64,000 nucleotides of DNA from the NCBI RefSeq assembly GCF_025244745.1, contig NZ_CP104213.1, positions 1,762,001 through 1,826,000 on the forward strand, written 5' to 3'. The notes under the pieces are model-generated. The model was given only the letters and a program-made list of their open reading frames with translations. It ran no database searches and was not told the origin of the DNA. Source of the stretch: Deinococcus rubellus. Its GTDB lineage: Bacteria > Deinococcota > Deinococci > Deinococcales > Deinococcaceae. Positions 1-11,555 of this stretch are shown in pieces (position 1 is the stretch's first letter; each line of letters begins with the position of its first letter). The position numbers and the translations under genes were made by a program.

Positions 1-433
1 CCTCGCCGTCGCCGCCGGTCAGCACTGCTGCCGGAAAGCCCAGCAGGCCGTCCGCCGCGCTGCCGGAATAGGTCACGGCGCTGCCGTCTTGCAAATACAC
101 CCGCTGGTGACTGAGCCGCACCGCCCGGCCCACCACCTGCGTCTCGGGCGGCCCGTCGAGGGTCACGATGAGTCCCGCGTCGGGCAAGGCTCCCCAGGCC
201 ACGCTGCCCACCCAGGCGGCGGCCACGGCGGGCGTCGGCAGTGGGGCAGGCTGCACCCGGAAGCTGGGCGCGCGCGCCACGAAAGCTTTGCCGCCCGCCA
301 CCCAGGTCACGCCCGCGTCGGTGAAGTCGGCCTGGAAGGGCAGGGCATTGGTATTCGCCTGGGTTCGCTGAATCTGGGCAGGAGCGCAGGCACTCAGCAG
401 GCCCAGCAGCGCCAGGGAGTAGAGGCGCTTCAT
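1..433 (-). CDS. Putative lipoprotein, C-terminally truncated by the window edge
   Basis: The start ATG (431-433) overlaps the murF stop codon as ATGA, so the gene is probably cotranscribed and translationally coupled with murF. The first ~16 residues form a Lys-Arg plus hydrophobic signal peptide ending in LLSAC, a good lipobox with Cys at about residue 15, so the protein is expected to be lipid-anchored outside the cytoplasmic membrane. The remaining ~128 visible residues are Ala/Gly/Val-rich with no motif I recognise. The gene runs off the left edge, so its length and function are unknown. Confidence 0.75.
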   Translation of the reverse strand, partial: MKRLYSLALLGLLSACAPAQIQRTQANTNALPFQADFTDAGVTWVAGGKAFVARAPSFRVQPAPLPTPAVAAAWVGSVAWGALPDAGLIVTLDGPPETQVVGRAVRLSHQRVYLQDGSAVTYSGSAADGLLGFPAAVLTGGDGE

Positions 434-1701
434 TCGCCTTCCCAGCTCAGCAGGGCGTCCACCACGCTCTCCAGGCCCACGCCTTCCTGCAAGCGCTTTT
501 CCGGTGTCCACGAGATGCCCCGGCTGGCCTTGACCAGCACCACGTCGCCGCTTTGCAGTTCGGGGCGCAGGGCTTCGAGGAGCTCCGGCACTGTGCGGTA
601 AGCGTGTTCGCCCAGCAGTGCGGCGAACAGGCCGACGCCGTAGGTCACATCGGCGTGCTGGCGAGCAGACCCACCGATTTCAGCGTGCATGGTCTGCTCG
701 TCCTCGCCGAGTTCCAGCATCCGGCCCAGCACGCTGATCTTGCGCCCTCCATACGCGCCCAGCGATGCCAGCGCGGCTCTGACACTCAGCGGCGAGGCGT
801 TGTAGGTGTCGTCGATGATGGTGAAGCGCCCCGGCAGCACCCGGTAGCGGCCCCCCGGCACCCGAACGGCGGTGAGGCGCTCGGCGGCGGCTGACACATC
901 AAGTCCGGCCTGCCCGGCCAGCGCCAGGCCCAGTACGGCGGCCTCGGCCTGCACCTGTGAGGCCAGCGGCAGGTGGACCTCCACGCCCGCGAACCGGAAC
1001 GACGCGCCCGCTGCGCCGACTTTGAGCTGCTGTCCCGCGTGGGTCGCCGTGCCGAAGCCGTAGGTGTCCACGCCGGGAAACCAAGCGGCAGCCTGCTCTG
1101 AGACGAGTGTGCGCGGCGCTTCCAGAATGACGCCCTTCTCGCGGGCCACGCCGTCCAGACTACCGAGTGCTTCCAGGTGTGCCGCGCCGATACTGGTGAC
1201 GATGCCCACATCGGGCCGCACCAGATCGACGAGTTCGCGCATTTCACCCACGCGGTCAATGCCCATTTCGACCACCAGCGGCTGAGGCGAGCGGCCAAAC
1301 TCCAGCAGAAAGCAGGCGATGGCCGGGAGGGTGTTGAACACCGGCATGAAGTGGGCTTCCAGTGCGGCTGCGGCGTAGCTCTTGGCGGTGGTCTTGCCCA
1401 CCGAGCCGGTGATGCCGACGACCAGCGGGTTGTTTGCCCGCTCCTGTCTGGCCCAGGCGAACAGCGCTTGGCGGGCGTCCGCGACCCGCACGGCGCGCGG
1501 CACATCCAGGTCGGTCAGGACGAAGGGTGCGCCGCGCGAGAGCGCCTGCTCCGCGAAAGCGTTGCCGTGCATCTGTTCGCCGGGCAGGGCCACGAACGCC
1601 GTGTCGGGGTCAGCCTGGCGCGAGTCCCAGGTGAGGCGCTGGGCGGGCCTGGCCCCGGTGTGAACGGCGGCGGCAAACGGCAGATCGGTGAGCTGGAGCA
1701 T
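430..1701 (-). CDS. murF: UDP-N-acetylmuramoyl-tripeptide--D-Ala-D-Ala ligase MurF
   Basis: MurF adds D-Ala-D-Ala to UDP-MurNAc-tripeptide, the last cytoplasmic step in making the peptidoglycan precursor. The 423-aa protein has the Mur-ligase layout: an N-terminal substrate domain with DSRQ (26-29), the ATP loop GITGSVGKTT (96-105), VVEMG (143-147), TSIGAAHLE (169-177), the carbamylated-Lys region VAREKG (185-190), DDTYNASP (297-304) and VLGRMLELGE (324-333). It is slightly shorter than the ~450 aa typical of the family. A TATACT box (1709-1714) lies 7 nt before the ATG, which suggests a leaderless mRNA. Downstream it overlaps a lipoprotein gene. Confidence 0.95.
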   Translation of the reverse strand: MLQLTDLPFAAAVHTGARPAQRLTWDSRQADPDTAFVALPGEQMHGNAFAEQALSRGAPFVLTDLDVPRAVRVADARQALFAWARQERANNPLVVGITGSVGKTTAKSYAAAALEAHFMPVFNTLPAIACFLLEFGRSPQPLVVEMGIDRVGEMRELVDLVRPDVGIVTSIGAAHLEALGSLDGVAREKGVILEAPRTLVSEQAAAWFPGVDTYGFGTATHAGQQLKVGAAGASFRFAGVEVHLPLASQVQAEAAVLGLALAGQAGLDVSAAAERLTAVRVPGGRYRVLPGRFTIIDDTYNASPLSVRAALASLGAYGGRKISVLGRMLELGEDEQTMHAEIGGSARQHADVTYGVGLFAALLGEHAYRTVPELLEALRPELQSGDVVLVKASRGISWTPEKRLQEGVGLESVVDALLSWEGE

Positions 1702-2010
1702 GGCTAGGAGTATAGGCAGGGCGGGAAGTGGGAAGCGCTTTTGCCCGGTAACGCGGGCGAGGGGTCCGTCTGTTGGGTGTGGTCGGTAAATGCTGGGGCG
1801 AAGGCTACTTTCACCAGCGCTAGAGTATTTGTCATAAAAATTTCAGGATTTTTGTCACCGTGTGGAGCGAGTCAAATATATGCCAGAGCAGGTGGGGGCG
1901 GGTAGATCCATATGGGAGGAGAGGCATAGTTGTCCTCACAGGCGTCCGTCATGCCCAAGATAGCGGAATTGCTGGGGCGCTTTTCCGCACCGATGGAACG
2001 GACGACTGCT
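1702..2010. other. Intergenic region between murF and bshC (309 bases)
   Basis: Apart from the murF -10 box at 1709-1714, I see no gene, convincing hairpin terminator or repeat here. A locally AT-richer patch lies at about 1825-1880. Any promoter in it other than murF's would have to fire away from bshC, because bshC is read toward this gap. Confidence 0.5.
1709..1714 (-). promoter_or_regulatory. -10 element of murF (leaderless type)
   Basis: TATACT on the minus strand with a 7-nt spacer to the ATG. No Shine-Dalgarno sequence fits in that spacer, so the transcript probably starts at or next to the ATG. Confidence 0.6.
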
Positions 2011-3609
2011 CTACGGAATTACCAGCTCCACCGTCGCTCCTGCCGTCTGCGCCATCAGCATGTTGAGCGGCGTCTGGCCGTGTTTGAGCAGGTAGGTCAG
2101 AAAGTTCATCTCGCGCTCCTGCGGGTGTCCGGCGGGCAGCAGGTGCTTTTTGAGGCGGGTCAGTTGCCCGGCCCTGTCGTTCTCGGCGCGGGCCAGGGCG
2201 ACGTAGCCCTGCACGCGGTGGCGCTCTAGCCGGGCCAGGGTGCGCTGCTCGGTGCGAGCCACGCTGCTTCTGAGGGTTGGGTCGAGGGCCGCCAGCTCGC
2301 TCGCCAGCGCCGTGAACTGGGTGTGCAGGGTATTCAGGCGTTCCTGGCCGAGTGAGGCGGCCTGTTGTGTGGTCGCCAGCGCCCGGCCCAGCGTGCCTTC
2401 CGGGTCGCGTTGAAACTGCGCCGCCGTGACGCCGAAGCGTGAAAGCAGCCGCGCCACGTTGGGTTCCAGCCAGGTCACGCTCAGGCGCGGCCACAGTACC
2501 GGCTGCGTCAGGCCGTGCAGTGCGTAGACCCCGCGCAGCTCGGCGGCGTAGGCCAGTTCGCCCGGCCCGACCACGAAGGCGGCAGTGGGCAGCAAAATAT
2601 CCTGAATGATCGGGCGCAGTCCGGCGGCGGGCGTGAGGCGGCTGGGGTCGCGCTCCAGCAGGGCCAGGAGTTCGGCCCTGGTGTGGCCGTCGAAGTGCTG
2701 GCTCTTGTCACTGTCGCCCACGACCCGCAGCAGGGTGCGCTGGCCGCCCTCCTCCTCGATAAACAGGTTGGTCGCTCCGGCGGGGCGGCGCAGTTGCGGC
2801 GTGTAGCCGCGCCCGGCCAGCCGCTCTGCGGCTTCCTCGATGCGCTGCGGGCCGTCCAGCGGACGCTCCAGCTCGCGGGCCAGGGCTGGGGCCATCAGGC
2901 GGGCCAGCGCCGGATGCAGCGGGTCGAGGACGATCAGCCCGTGCTCGCCCAGCAACCGGAACATCAGGCGGGCGAACACGTCGGCGTAGGTTGTTCCGGC
3001 GAAGGCGAAGTCCAGATGGGCGCGCACCGCCGCCTTGTGAACTTCCGGCGCGTCGAACTCGCTGATCAGTTCCAGAAGCTGCGCGGTCCACTCGGTCCGC
3101 CACCCGATCCGGCCCACCGGCACGCCCTGCGGCAGCTCCAGGTGAGGCCGGAACTCGCGTTCGGAAAAGTCCAGCAGGCTGGTGGAGGCCACCTCGCCCG
3201 CGTCGTGGTCCTGGCTGGCGATCCAGAACACCGGCAGCACCGGGCGCGACTCGGTGCTGAGCTGCCGGGCCAGCAGCACGGCGTCGGCGGCCTTATGGAC
3301 GCTGTAGGCCGGGCCGCCCAGCAGTCCGGCCTGTTGCCCGGCCACCACCACGCGGGCCTCGGGGTGCGCGAGCAGATCGAGCTGGGCGCTGAGCGTTCGG
3401 GCCGCCGCGTCCGATTTTTTGTCTGCCCTGTCAGGCAGGCCGAGATCGGCATGGTAAGCCCGGAGCGCAGCCACCAGGGCGGGGCGGTCCAGCTCACGGC
3501 CCGCTTCCAGTACAGCCTGGAGGTCGGCAGGGGTGTGGGCAAAAAATTCGGTCAGGTGGCCTGCCCGGTAAGCGTCGGTCAGGCTGGGCAGGGGAGAGGC
3601 GGGCGTCAT
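2011..3609 (-). CDS. bshC: Bacillithiol biosynthesis cysteine-adding enzyme BshC
   Basis: BshC catalyses the final step of bacillithiol synthesis, adding cysteine to glucosaminyl-malate. The 532-aa protein carries the family signature VVAGQQAGLLGGP (about 88-100) and VFWIASQDHD (127-136) in the nucleotide-binding-like core, followed by a C-terminal helical segment rich in Arg and Leu that fits the family coiled coil. The chosen ATG at 3609 has a GGA 6-8 nt upstream; an alternative start six codons earlier (3627) lacks a ribosome site. Bacillithiol is the low-molecular-weight thiol of Deinococcus, and a DinB-family protein that might use it lies at 47801-48289. Confidence 0.9.
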   Translation of the reverse strand: MTPASPLPSLTDAYRAGHLTEFFAHTPADLQAVLEAGRELDRPALVAALRAYHADLGLPDRADKKSDAAARTLSAQLDLLAHPEARVVVAGQQAGLLGGPAYSVHKAADAVLLARQLSTESRPVLPVFWIASQDHDAGEVASTSLLDFSEREFRPHLELPQGVPVGRIGWRTEWTAQLLELISEFDAPEVHKAAVRAHLDFAFAGTTYADVFARLMFRLLGEHGLIVLDPLHPALARLMAPALARELERPLDGPQRIEEAAERLAGRGYTPQLRRPAGATNLFIEEEGGQRTLLRVVGDSDKSQHFDGHTRAELLALLERDPSRLTPAAGLRPIIQDILLPTAAFVVGPGELAYAAELRGVYALHGLTQPVLWPRLSVTWLEPNVARLLSRFGVTAAQFQRDPEGTLGRALATTQQAASLGQERLNTLHTQFTALASELAALDPTLRSSVARTEQRTLARLERHRVQGYVALARAENDRAGQLTRLKKHLLPAGHPQEREMNFLTYLLKHGQTPLNMLMAQTAGATVELVIP

Positions 3610-3693
3610 GCGTCCATCATCATGCACGCCCCGGCGTGGTTTTTGTGTGCCGCTGCCCGCGCCGGAAGCTTGTCTTCAAGCATTCAGGCTCCG

Positions 3694-4368
3694 TTAAGCG
3701 CCCAGAGGCTGCCGGGCGGCCCGCTCCAGCCCCGTGCGGTCCATGACCACGATGCGGCGGTAGCCCAGGTCGAGCAGGCCCTTGGAGCGGAACTCGCCCA
3801 GCAGCTTGGTGATGGTCTCGCGGGTGCTGCCCACCGCGTGCGCCAGGTCCTGGTGCGAGATGCGTCCGCGCAGCGCCACCTGATGATCGCCCGCCTCGCC
3901 ACTCTCGTTGGCCAGTTCGAGCAGGGCCAGGGCGAGGCGCTGCGAGACTTCCAGAAACACCAGTTGCGAGAGCCGGTCTTGCAGGCCACGCGTCTGGCGC
4001 ACCACCTGGGTGCTGAGCGCCACACTCAGATCGGGCCAGCGGGCCATCAGTTCGCGCAGCGCCTCGCCGCCGACCATCAGCGCCGAGAGGTCGTCCATCG
4101 CCTCGGCATAGAGGCCGTACTTGCCGTCGTCGAGCAGGGCGCTCAGGCCCAGCAGGTCGCCGGGGCCATGCACGTTGACCGTGACTTCGCGGGCACTGCT
4201 GCCCAGACGGTACAGCCGGGCGTGGCCGCTTTGCAGCATGTAGAGCGTCTCGGCAGGATCGTCGGCGTGCAGCACGATGCTCCCCCGACTCCAGTGGTGC
4301 TGGCGGGTGGCGGCGAGCAGCGGCACGCGGGCCGCTTCAGGCAGGGCGGCAAGAAAGCCAGGCAACAT
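3694..4368 (-). CDS. CRP/FNR-family transcriptional regulator
   Basis: The 224-aa protein has a cyclic-nucleotide-binding-like beta domain (about 12-120), a long dimerisation helix (about 120-155) and a C-terminal winged helix with the recognition region RISHQDLAHAVGSTRETITKLL (starting ~169, DLAHAVGSTRET at its core). It is expected to bind DNA as a dimer; the ligand cannot be read from the sequence. A TACTAT box (4374-4379) lies 5 nt before the ATG, so the transcript is probably leaderless. It is divergent from the glycosyltransferase gene at 4478, so the ~109-bp gap holds both promoters and could be autoregulated. Deinococci carry several CRP-type regulators; I cannot say which ortholog this is. 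Confidence 0.88.
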   Translation of the reverse strand: MLPGFLAALPEAARVPLLAATRQHHWSRGSIVLHADDPAETLYMLQSGHARLYRLGSSAREVTVNVHGPGDLLGLSALLDDGKYGLYAEAMDDLSALMVGGEALRELMARWPDLSVALSTQVVRQTRGLQDRLSQLVFLEVSQRLALALLELANESGEAGDHQVALRGRISHQDLAHAVGSTRETITKLLGEFRSKGLLDLGYRRIVVMDRTGLERAARQPLGA

Positions 4369-4465
4369 GCTTCATAGTATTTTCATGTGCGCTCCCCGGC
4401 AAAGGAAAGACAGTGCACATTGGGCGGTTTTGCCGGAGAGGCCGGACGCGCCGACAACCTCACGC

Positions 4466-4471
4466 TAGACT
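4466..4471 (+). promoter_or_regulatory. -10 element of the WecG/TagA gene (leaderless type)
   Basis: TAGACT followed by 6 nt and then the ATG at 4478. The gap has no ribosome-binding site, and the spacing fits a transcript starting at the A of the ATG. Confidence 0.6.
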
Positions 4472-4477
4472 CGCTGT

Positions 4478-5254
4478 ATGACCCGGTCCCGCCTGATTCT
4501 GCTCGATCTTCCACTCGACCCTGTGACACTCGAACAGGCGCTGGACCGGCTGGAAGCCTGGTTAAGCGCCGAGCGCCGAGGGCCGCACACGGTGGTGACG
4601 CTCAACCCAGAATTCATCATTCAGGCCCGTGCCGAGGACGCCCGCAGCGGCGAGGTGGGGGCCTTTACCCAGGCCATGCAGCGTGCCGATCTGGTGACGG
4701 CGGACGGGGTGGGCATCGTCTGGGCGGCGCGGCGGCTCCTGGGTGAGGCAGTGCCGCGTGCGCCGGGCTTCGATCTGGCGGCAGGGCTGATGCAGCGGCG
4801 CGGCGCGGCCCTCCGGGTCTTCTTTCTGGGATCGAGACCCGGCGTGGCCGAAGCGGCAGCGGCGTCGGCGCGGACCCAGTACGGTATTCAGGTGGCGGGC
4901 GTACATCACGGCTATTTTGGCCCGGAAGACGACGCTCGGGTGGCCGGGTTGATCGCCCAGAGCGGCGCGGACCTGCTGCTCACCGGCATGGGCGCGGGGC
5001 GGCAGGAGGCGTTCAACGAGGCGTGGCGTGCCCGGCTCGGCGTGCCGGTGCTGCTCGGCTGCGGCGGCGTGCTGGATGTGCTGGCGGGCACGGCGGCGCT
5101 GGCCCCGGCCTGGACCCGGCGGCTGGGCGTGGAGTGGGTCTGGCGGGTGGCCGGGGACCGCAGGCGCTGGGGCCGCGCGCCCCGGCTGGCCCGCTTCGTG
5201 GGGCTGGTGCTGCGGCAGGCGGGCCGGGCCGGGCCAAGCGACAAGCAAACGTAA
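4478..5254 (+). CDS. WecG/TagA/CpsF-family glycosyltransferase
   Basis: The 258-aa protein has the family features: LNPEFI near residue 45, [13 protein letters not shown] (about 73-85), [10 protein letters not shown], the [14 protein letters not shown] loop (about 113-126), HHGYFG and GMGAGRQE. Members transfer ManNAc-type sugars from UDP-sugars onto undecaprenyl-linked acceptors for teichoic acid, enterobacterial common antigen or exopolysaccharide; the substrate here is not determined. glgC begins 82 bp downstream on the same strand, but that gap and glgC's own Shine-Dalgarno give no evidence of functional linkage. The start follows a TAGACT -10 box by 6 nt. Confidence 0.9.
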   Translation: MTRSRLILLDLPLDPVTLEQALDRLEAWLSAERRGPHTVVTLNPEFIIQARAEDARSGEVGAFTQAMQRADLVTADGVGIVWAARRLLGEAVPRAPGFDLAAGLMQRRGAALRVFFLGSRPGVAEAAAASARTQYGIQVAGVHHGYFGPEDDARVAGLIAQSGADLLLTGMGAGRQEAFNEAWRARLGVPVLLGCGGVLDVLAGTAALAPAWTRRLGVEWVWRVAGDRRRWGRAPRLARFVGLVLRQAGRAGPSDKQT

Positions 5255-5336
5255 AGGGCACCCGCCTTCATTTCTGACGGTAAACTGGGGAGCGTTCTGT
5301 ACACGTCCGACTTCTCGAACATCACCAGGGGGAACT

Positions 5337-6578
5337 ATGAAACCACGCGTGTTGGGTATGATTCTCGCGGGCGGTCAGGGCTCACGCCTCTCGCCGCTGA
5401 CGATGCGGCGCTCCAAGCCTGCTGTGCCGTTCGGCAGCAAGTACCGCATCATCGACTTCGCCATCAACAATTTCATCAACTCGGGGCTGTTCAGCATCTA
5501 CGTGCTGACCCAGTACAAGGCCCAGAGCCTCACCGAGCACATCCAGCGCGGCTGGCGCTTCGGGACCTTCCTGAGCGACTACTTCATCACGCTGGTTCCG
5601 GCCCAGATGTACCGCTTCGAGGAACTCGGCCCGGTGTGGTACCGGGGCACCGCCGACGCCGTCTACCAGAACCTGCACCTGGTGGGCAACCACGACGCCG
5701 ACTACGTGGCGATCTTCTCGGGCGACCACATCTACAAGATGAACGTCGAGCACATGCTCCAGCAGCACATCGACTCGCGCGCCGACATCTCGATTGCCGC
5801 GTACCCGATGCCGCAGGCGCAGGCGCACCAGTTCGGCATCATGCATGTGAACGACAAATGGAAGGTCACCGACTTTCTGGAAAAGCCCGTTAACCCGCCC
5901 AGCATCCCCGGTCAGCCCGGCACCAGCCTCACCAGCATGGGCAACTACATCTTCTCGCGCCGCGCCCTGGAGGAACTGCTCGAAACCAGCATGTCGGGCG
6001 GCGAGGAAGGCTTCGACTTCGGCAAGGACGTGATTCCGCGCGCCTTATCGGACGGCTACAACGTCATGGCCTACGATTTCCACAAGAACCCGATTCCCGG
6101 CCAGGACCGTCCCAACCTCTACTGGCGCGACGTGGGCACGCTCGACGCCTATTTCGATGCCAGCATGGACCTGGTGACGGTCAACCCGGAGTTCGACATC
6201 TACAACGGCGAGTGGCCGCTGCGTACCAGCAGCGAGTTCTCGCCGCCTGCCAAGTTCGTCCACGAGTCCGATGGTCGGCGCGGGCAGGCCTTCAACAGCA
6301 TCATGGCCGGGGGCACCATCATCTCCGGCGGCACCGTGCGCGACAGCGTGCTGGGCCGCTCCGTCCATACCCACTCCTACTCGCTGGTCGAGAGTTCGGT
6401 GCTGTTCGACAACGTGCAGATTGGCCGTCACAGCCAGATTCGCCGCACCATCATCGATAAGGACGTGATCGTGCCGCCCGCCACCAAGATCGGCCACGAT
6501 GTCGAGCATGACCGCGCCAGAGGATTTACCGTGACCGACAACGGCGTGGTGGTGGTGCCGAAGAGTTACACCTTCTGA
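5337..6578 (+). CDS. glgC: Glucose-1-phosphate adenylyltransferase GlgC
   Basis: GlgC makes ADP-glucose from glucose-1-phosphate and ATP, the committed step of bacterial glycogen synthesis. The 413-aa protein begins with the nucleotidyltransferase motif [14 protein letters not shown] (about 8-21), followed by [27 protein letters not shown] and SGDHIYKM, with a C-terminal left-handed beta-helix region ([20 protein letters not shown]). The reading frame extends far upstream, but the ATG at 5337 has an AGGGGGAA ribosome site and fits the family N terminus. No other glycogen gene is in the window. Confidence 0.95.
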   Translation: MKPRVLGMILAGGQGSRLSPLTMRRSKPAVPFGSKYRIIDFAINNFINSGLFSIYVLTQYKAQSLTEHIQRGWRFGTFLSDYFITLVPAQMYRFEELGPVWYRGTADAVYQNLHLVGNHDADYVAIFSGDHIYKMNVEHMLQQHIDSRADISIAAYPMPQAQAHQFGIMHVNDKWKVTDFLEKPVNPPSIPGQPGTSLTSMGNYIFSRRALEELLETSMSGGEEGFDFGKDVIPRALSDGYNVMAYDFHKNPIPGQDRPNLYWRDVGTLDAYFDASMDLVTVNPEFDIYNGEWPLRTSSEFSPPAKFVHESDGRRGQAFNSIMAGGTIISGGTVRDSVLGRSVHTHSYSLVESSVLFDNVQIGRHSQIRRTIIDKDVIVPPATKIGHDVEHDRARGFTVTDNGVVVVPKSYTF

Positions 6579-6745
6579 GGGATATCGGCTTTCGGTGAAG
6601 CGCCGTCTCTGAACATGAGGTCACTGAAAGCTGACTGCTCGCCATCTGAAAGAGCGTCCAGCAGTGGGGGAGAGTGATCCCATGTTGGGCGCTTTTCGGT
6701 GTCTTGGAGGCCAGTTCAGATCATCCACGCTCGATGGTGGTGGCC

Positions 6746-6807
6746 AGAATGCCACAGCAAACAGACACCGGGCCGCACCTTGAATAAGCGCGGCCCGGTG
6801 GCATTCT
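6746..6807 (-). terminator. Hairpin downstream of glyA
   Basis: A 10-bp GC-rich stem (6767-6776 with 6790-6799, loop 13 nt) is nested in a second inverted repeat (6746-6755 with 6798-6807) that shares two bases with it. Read on the minus strand it lies just after the glyA stop. It lacks a clear U-tract, so termination is probable rather than certain. Confidence 0.5.
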
Positions 6808-6818
6808 TCCCGACTTGC

Positions 6819-8051
<1,233 letters not shown>

Positions 8052-8108
8052 GCTTTGAAGCGTAACACAGCCGTGCCGGGCGGCTCAGGAAGTCGTCTTG
8101 CTGTGCCT

Positions 8109-8114
8109 TACACT
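8109..8114 (+). promoter_or_regulatory. -10 element of the VC0807-type membrane protein gene
   Basis: TACACT with a 6-nt spacer to the GTG at 8121. This supports GTG as the real start of a leaderless mRNA and argues against the longer open frame upstream. Confidence 0.6.
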
Positions 8115-8120
8115 GAAGTC

Positions 8121-8936
8121 GTGTTGAATTCGGCCAAACGAACATCCAGTGGGCGGCGGGTCGTCTGGCAGCGTCTCGTTCGGTTGGCGCTCGACGTGGC
8201 CTTTACCTTCGTGCTGCCCTACGCCCTGCTCAACCCTGCGCCGGTCGGCCTGCCCGATCTGTCGCTGCATCTGGGCAACTACGGCGTCTACGTGCTGGCG
8301 GGCGTGTTGCCGACCCTCTACATCGTGGCCGACACCCTGCGGCGGCGGGTGCTCAACCCCTTCAGCCTCTTTTTGCTGGCTGGAGCGCTCAGTGGCGCGG
8401 CGGTCAGTTTTCTGCGGCTCGACGGGGTGGCCTTCGCCCTCAAGGACGCGCTGCACTCTGGTCTGCTGGTACTCGTCTGTGGGGTGTCGTTGCTGCTGGG
8501 GCGGCCCCTTTTCGAGTTTCTGTTCTACGGCCTGGTCTCGCCGGAAACGCCGCAGCGCAAGCAACTGCTCAGCGCCGCGCTCTCGCAGCCAGAGGTGCGC
8601 CGGGCGCTCGGCTGGGCCACCGCGCTGGTTGCCCTCAAGGCCCTGCTGCTGGGCGTGGCCAGCTACTTGGTGGCGATCTGGCTGGTGACGCTGCCGTTCG
8701 GTGTGGCCGGGTTCAATGCCCAGGTGGCCCGCGCCCACGCCCTGACCTTCCCGCTGGCGATTGTCCTTGACGTGCTGTTTTACGGTGCGGCAGGCGGGCT
8801 GACCCTGCGGGCCACCCGCCGCCTCACCGGGGGCCTGGCCTGGCCCTGGCAGGAAGGTTTCTGGGCCGAACTGGAACGGGCCACTGTGCCCAGGCCCGGC
8901 GCGGGCGGGACCAGTCTGCCTTCCACCTCAGCCTGA
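8121..8936 (+). CDS. VC0807-family multispanning membrane protein
   Basis: The 271-aa protein has about five or six hydrophobic segments. A double-arginine-containing N terminus is followed by TM segments near 25-45, 50-70, 80-95, 108-130, 170-200 and 210-240. The central pattern (PTLYIVADTLRRRVLNPFSLFLLAGAL, then KDALHSGLLVLVCGVSLLLGRPL) resembles the VC0807/intracellular-septation-like family, whose function is unknown. The open frame extends antisense into glyA, but the GTG at 8121 has a TACACT box 6 nt upstream and removes a non-coding-like prefix. It lies 23 bp before the polysaccharide deacetylase gene, which has its own -10 box. Confidence 0.8.
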   Translation: MLNSAKRTSSGRRVVWQRLVRLALDVAFTFVLPYALLNPAPVGLPDLSLHLGNYGVYVLAGVLPTLYIVADTLRRRVLNPFSLFLLAGALSGAAVSFLRLDGVAFALKDALHSGLLVLVCGVSLLLGRPLFEFLFYGLVSPETPQRKQLLSAALSQPEVRRALGWATALVALKALLLGVASYLVAIWLVTLPFGVAGFNAQVARAHALTFPLAIVLDVLFYGAAGGLTLRATRRLTGGLAWPWQEGFWAELERATVPRPGAGGTSLPSTSA

Positions 8937-8947
8937 TCTGCAACCTT

Positions 8948-8953
8948 TAGCTT
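8948..8953 (+). promoter_or_regulatory. -10 element of the polysaccharide deacetylase gene
   Basis: TAGCTT with a 6-nt spacer to the ATG at 8960, the leaderless arrangement. Confidence 0.5.
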
Positions 8954-8959
8954 GCATTC

Positions 8960-9736
8960 ATGAAATGCACTGCCCTGTCGGCCCTCCTGCTGCTCGTTCA
9001 GGCTCCGGCAGCGGCCCTGCATTCCTCCGCCCTGCGCCCCTCACTCGACGCCCCCGGCATCGTCACGCACGGGCCGCGCATGCTCAAGGCGGGTTCGTCC
9101 AGGGAAGTGGCCCTGACCTTCGACGCTGACATGACCCCCGGCATGGAGGGCGAACTCCGGAGCGGCAAGGTCAGGAGTTTCGACAACGAGACGGTGGTGC
9201 AGGCTCTGGAAAAAACAAATACTCCCGCGACCTTCTTCCTGACTGGGATGTGGGCGCAGGTGTACCCGGCTTCTGCCCTGGCGCTGGCCCGCCATCTCGG
9301 CTTCGAGATCGAGAACCACAGTTACGACCACCCCGGCTTCTCACAGCCCTGCTACGGCCTGGCGATGATCCCCGACGCCCAGAAGGCGGCCAACATCGAG
9401 CGCTCGCAGCGCGCCATCGAGGCCGCGACGGGTGAGACGCCCCGCTACTTCCGGTTTCCTGGTGGCTGCGCCGCAGAGAGCGATGTGAAGAAAGTCGAGG
9501 CGGCGGGCCTCAAAGTGGTCCACTGGGACGTGATTGGCGGCGACGCCAACCAGCCCGACCCGGCAGTGATCGTCAAAGACGTGCTGGGCCGGGTGCGGGG
9601 CGGCAGCATCGTGGTGCTGCACGTCAGCGGCGGCCACGCGCCTGCCACCGGCCTGGCGCTCCCGGCCATCATCAAGGGGTTGAGGGCCGAGGGCTACACG
9701 CTGGTGACCGTCAAGACACTGCTCGGTCAGCCCTAG
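8960..9736 (+). CDS. Secreted polysaccharide deacetylase (NodB homology domain)
   Basis: The 258-aa protein starts with a hydrophobic signal sequence (about 1-20). The NodB-domain motifs are present: ALTFDAD (51-57, metal Asp pair), HSYDHP (120-125, metal His pair), RFPGG (about 163-167) and a late VVLHVSGG corresponding to the catalytic-His motif. It should remove N-acetyl groups from cell-wall or exopolysaccharide N-acetylhexosamines outside the membrane; the substrate is unknown. An insertion between TFDAD and the usual TFF motif (about 58-90) makes the N-terminal part a little longer than typical. Confidence 0.9.
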   Translation: MKCTALSALLLLVQAPAAALHSSALRPSLDAPGIVTHGPRMLKAGSSREVALTFDADMTPGMEGELRSGKVRSFDNETVVQALEKTNTPATFFLTGMWAQVYPASALALARHLGFEIENHSYDHPGFSQPCYGLAMIPDAQKAANIERSQRAIEAATGETPRYFRFPGGCAAESDVKKVEAAGLKVVHWDVIGGDANQPDPAVIVKDVLGRVRGGSIVVLHVSGGHAPATGLALPAIIKGLRAEGYTLVTVKTLLGQP

Positions 9737-9797
9737 CCGCTATACTCTGCTTCTGCCTGCTGACCGTGCCCGACCTGGCCAGCAGAAGGGAGAGGCC

Positions 9798-10893
<1,096 letters not shown>

Positions 10894-10908
10894 GCGCCCG
10901 CTCTCCCG

Positions 10909-11325
10909 ATGACTGATTTCGATGCTCTGCAACACGCCGTCGAGCGCTCGGCGGCGCGGCGGCAGGCCGAGACGCGGGCCTGTGAGGCGTTTCTGACAGC
11001 GCTCTACCACGCGCTCAGGCACGCCAGCGGGCCTGGGCTGCCGCTCAACAATGTGACCACCGAAACGGTCTCTGATCCGGTCCAGAGTTTGCGGCCTCTG
11101 CCGCTGGGAGCCTGGCACGCTGCCTGGTTCCGGCTTGGCCTGTGTGAGGTGCGGGTGCGGGTGCGGCGCGACGGGGCCGACTTTGTGGGTGAATACGGCC
11201 CGCACGGGCAATTCCAGCTGCATCTGGTGGGCGAGGCCGATCTGCTGGCCCTGGGCCGCCAGTTGATGCGTCACCTGACCGACCTCTACGAAGCTGAAGC
11301 CCAGCCGCCGCGCCTGAAGAATTAG
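10909..11325 (+). CDS. Hypothetical protein
   Basis: A 138-aa soluble protein with no motif I recognise. An Arg/Ala-rich amphipathic N-terminal half (about 1-40) is followed by a beta-rich region containing the alternating EVRVRVRRDGADFVGEYG segment (about 80-97) and a C-terminal helix. It starts 15 nt after the prfB stop with no clear ribosome site, so it is probably cotranscribed with prfB. Its codon usage matches its neighbours. Function unknown. Confidence 0.65.
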   Translation: MTDFDALQHAVERSAARRQAETRACEAFLTALYHALRHASGPGLPLNNVTTETVSDPVQSLRPLPLGAWHAAWFRLGLCEVRVRVRRDGADFVGEYGPHGQFQLHLVGEADLLALGRQLMRHLTDLYEAEAQPPRLKN

Positions 11326-11505
11326 CTTTTTTGGAGAGCGGTTCGTCCGGGCAGGCCAGATTCATCTGGGGCAGTTTGATGACCCCTCTCTCCCGAGCGG
11401 CGAGGTTGGAACGGGTATAGCTCGCCAGGAGAGAGATGAAGCCAGACGCCGTCCCAGCGCTTCTGTATGGCCGTCTGAGCTGATGTCACGACTGCCATAC
11501 AGTTA

Positions 11506-11550
11506 ACGGGAGAGCGGCCCGGACATTGATCAGTCCGGGCCGCTCTCCGT
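11506..11550. terminator. Strong GC-rich hairpin between convergent genes
   Basis: Arms 11506-11524 and 11533-11550 pair over 17-18 bp with one bulged G and an 8-nt loop. It lies 6 bp after the stop of the minus-strand gene ending at 11556 and could also serve the plus-strand gene ending at 11325. There is no U-tract on either strand. Confidence 0.65.
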
Positions 11551-11555
11551 TCAGC

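Noticed and set aside
9766..9797. Uninterrupted prfB start upstream of 9798
   Set aside because: This reading results from the post-shift frame; the canonical frameshift site and ribosome-binding sequence support ATG 9798.
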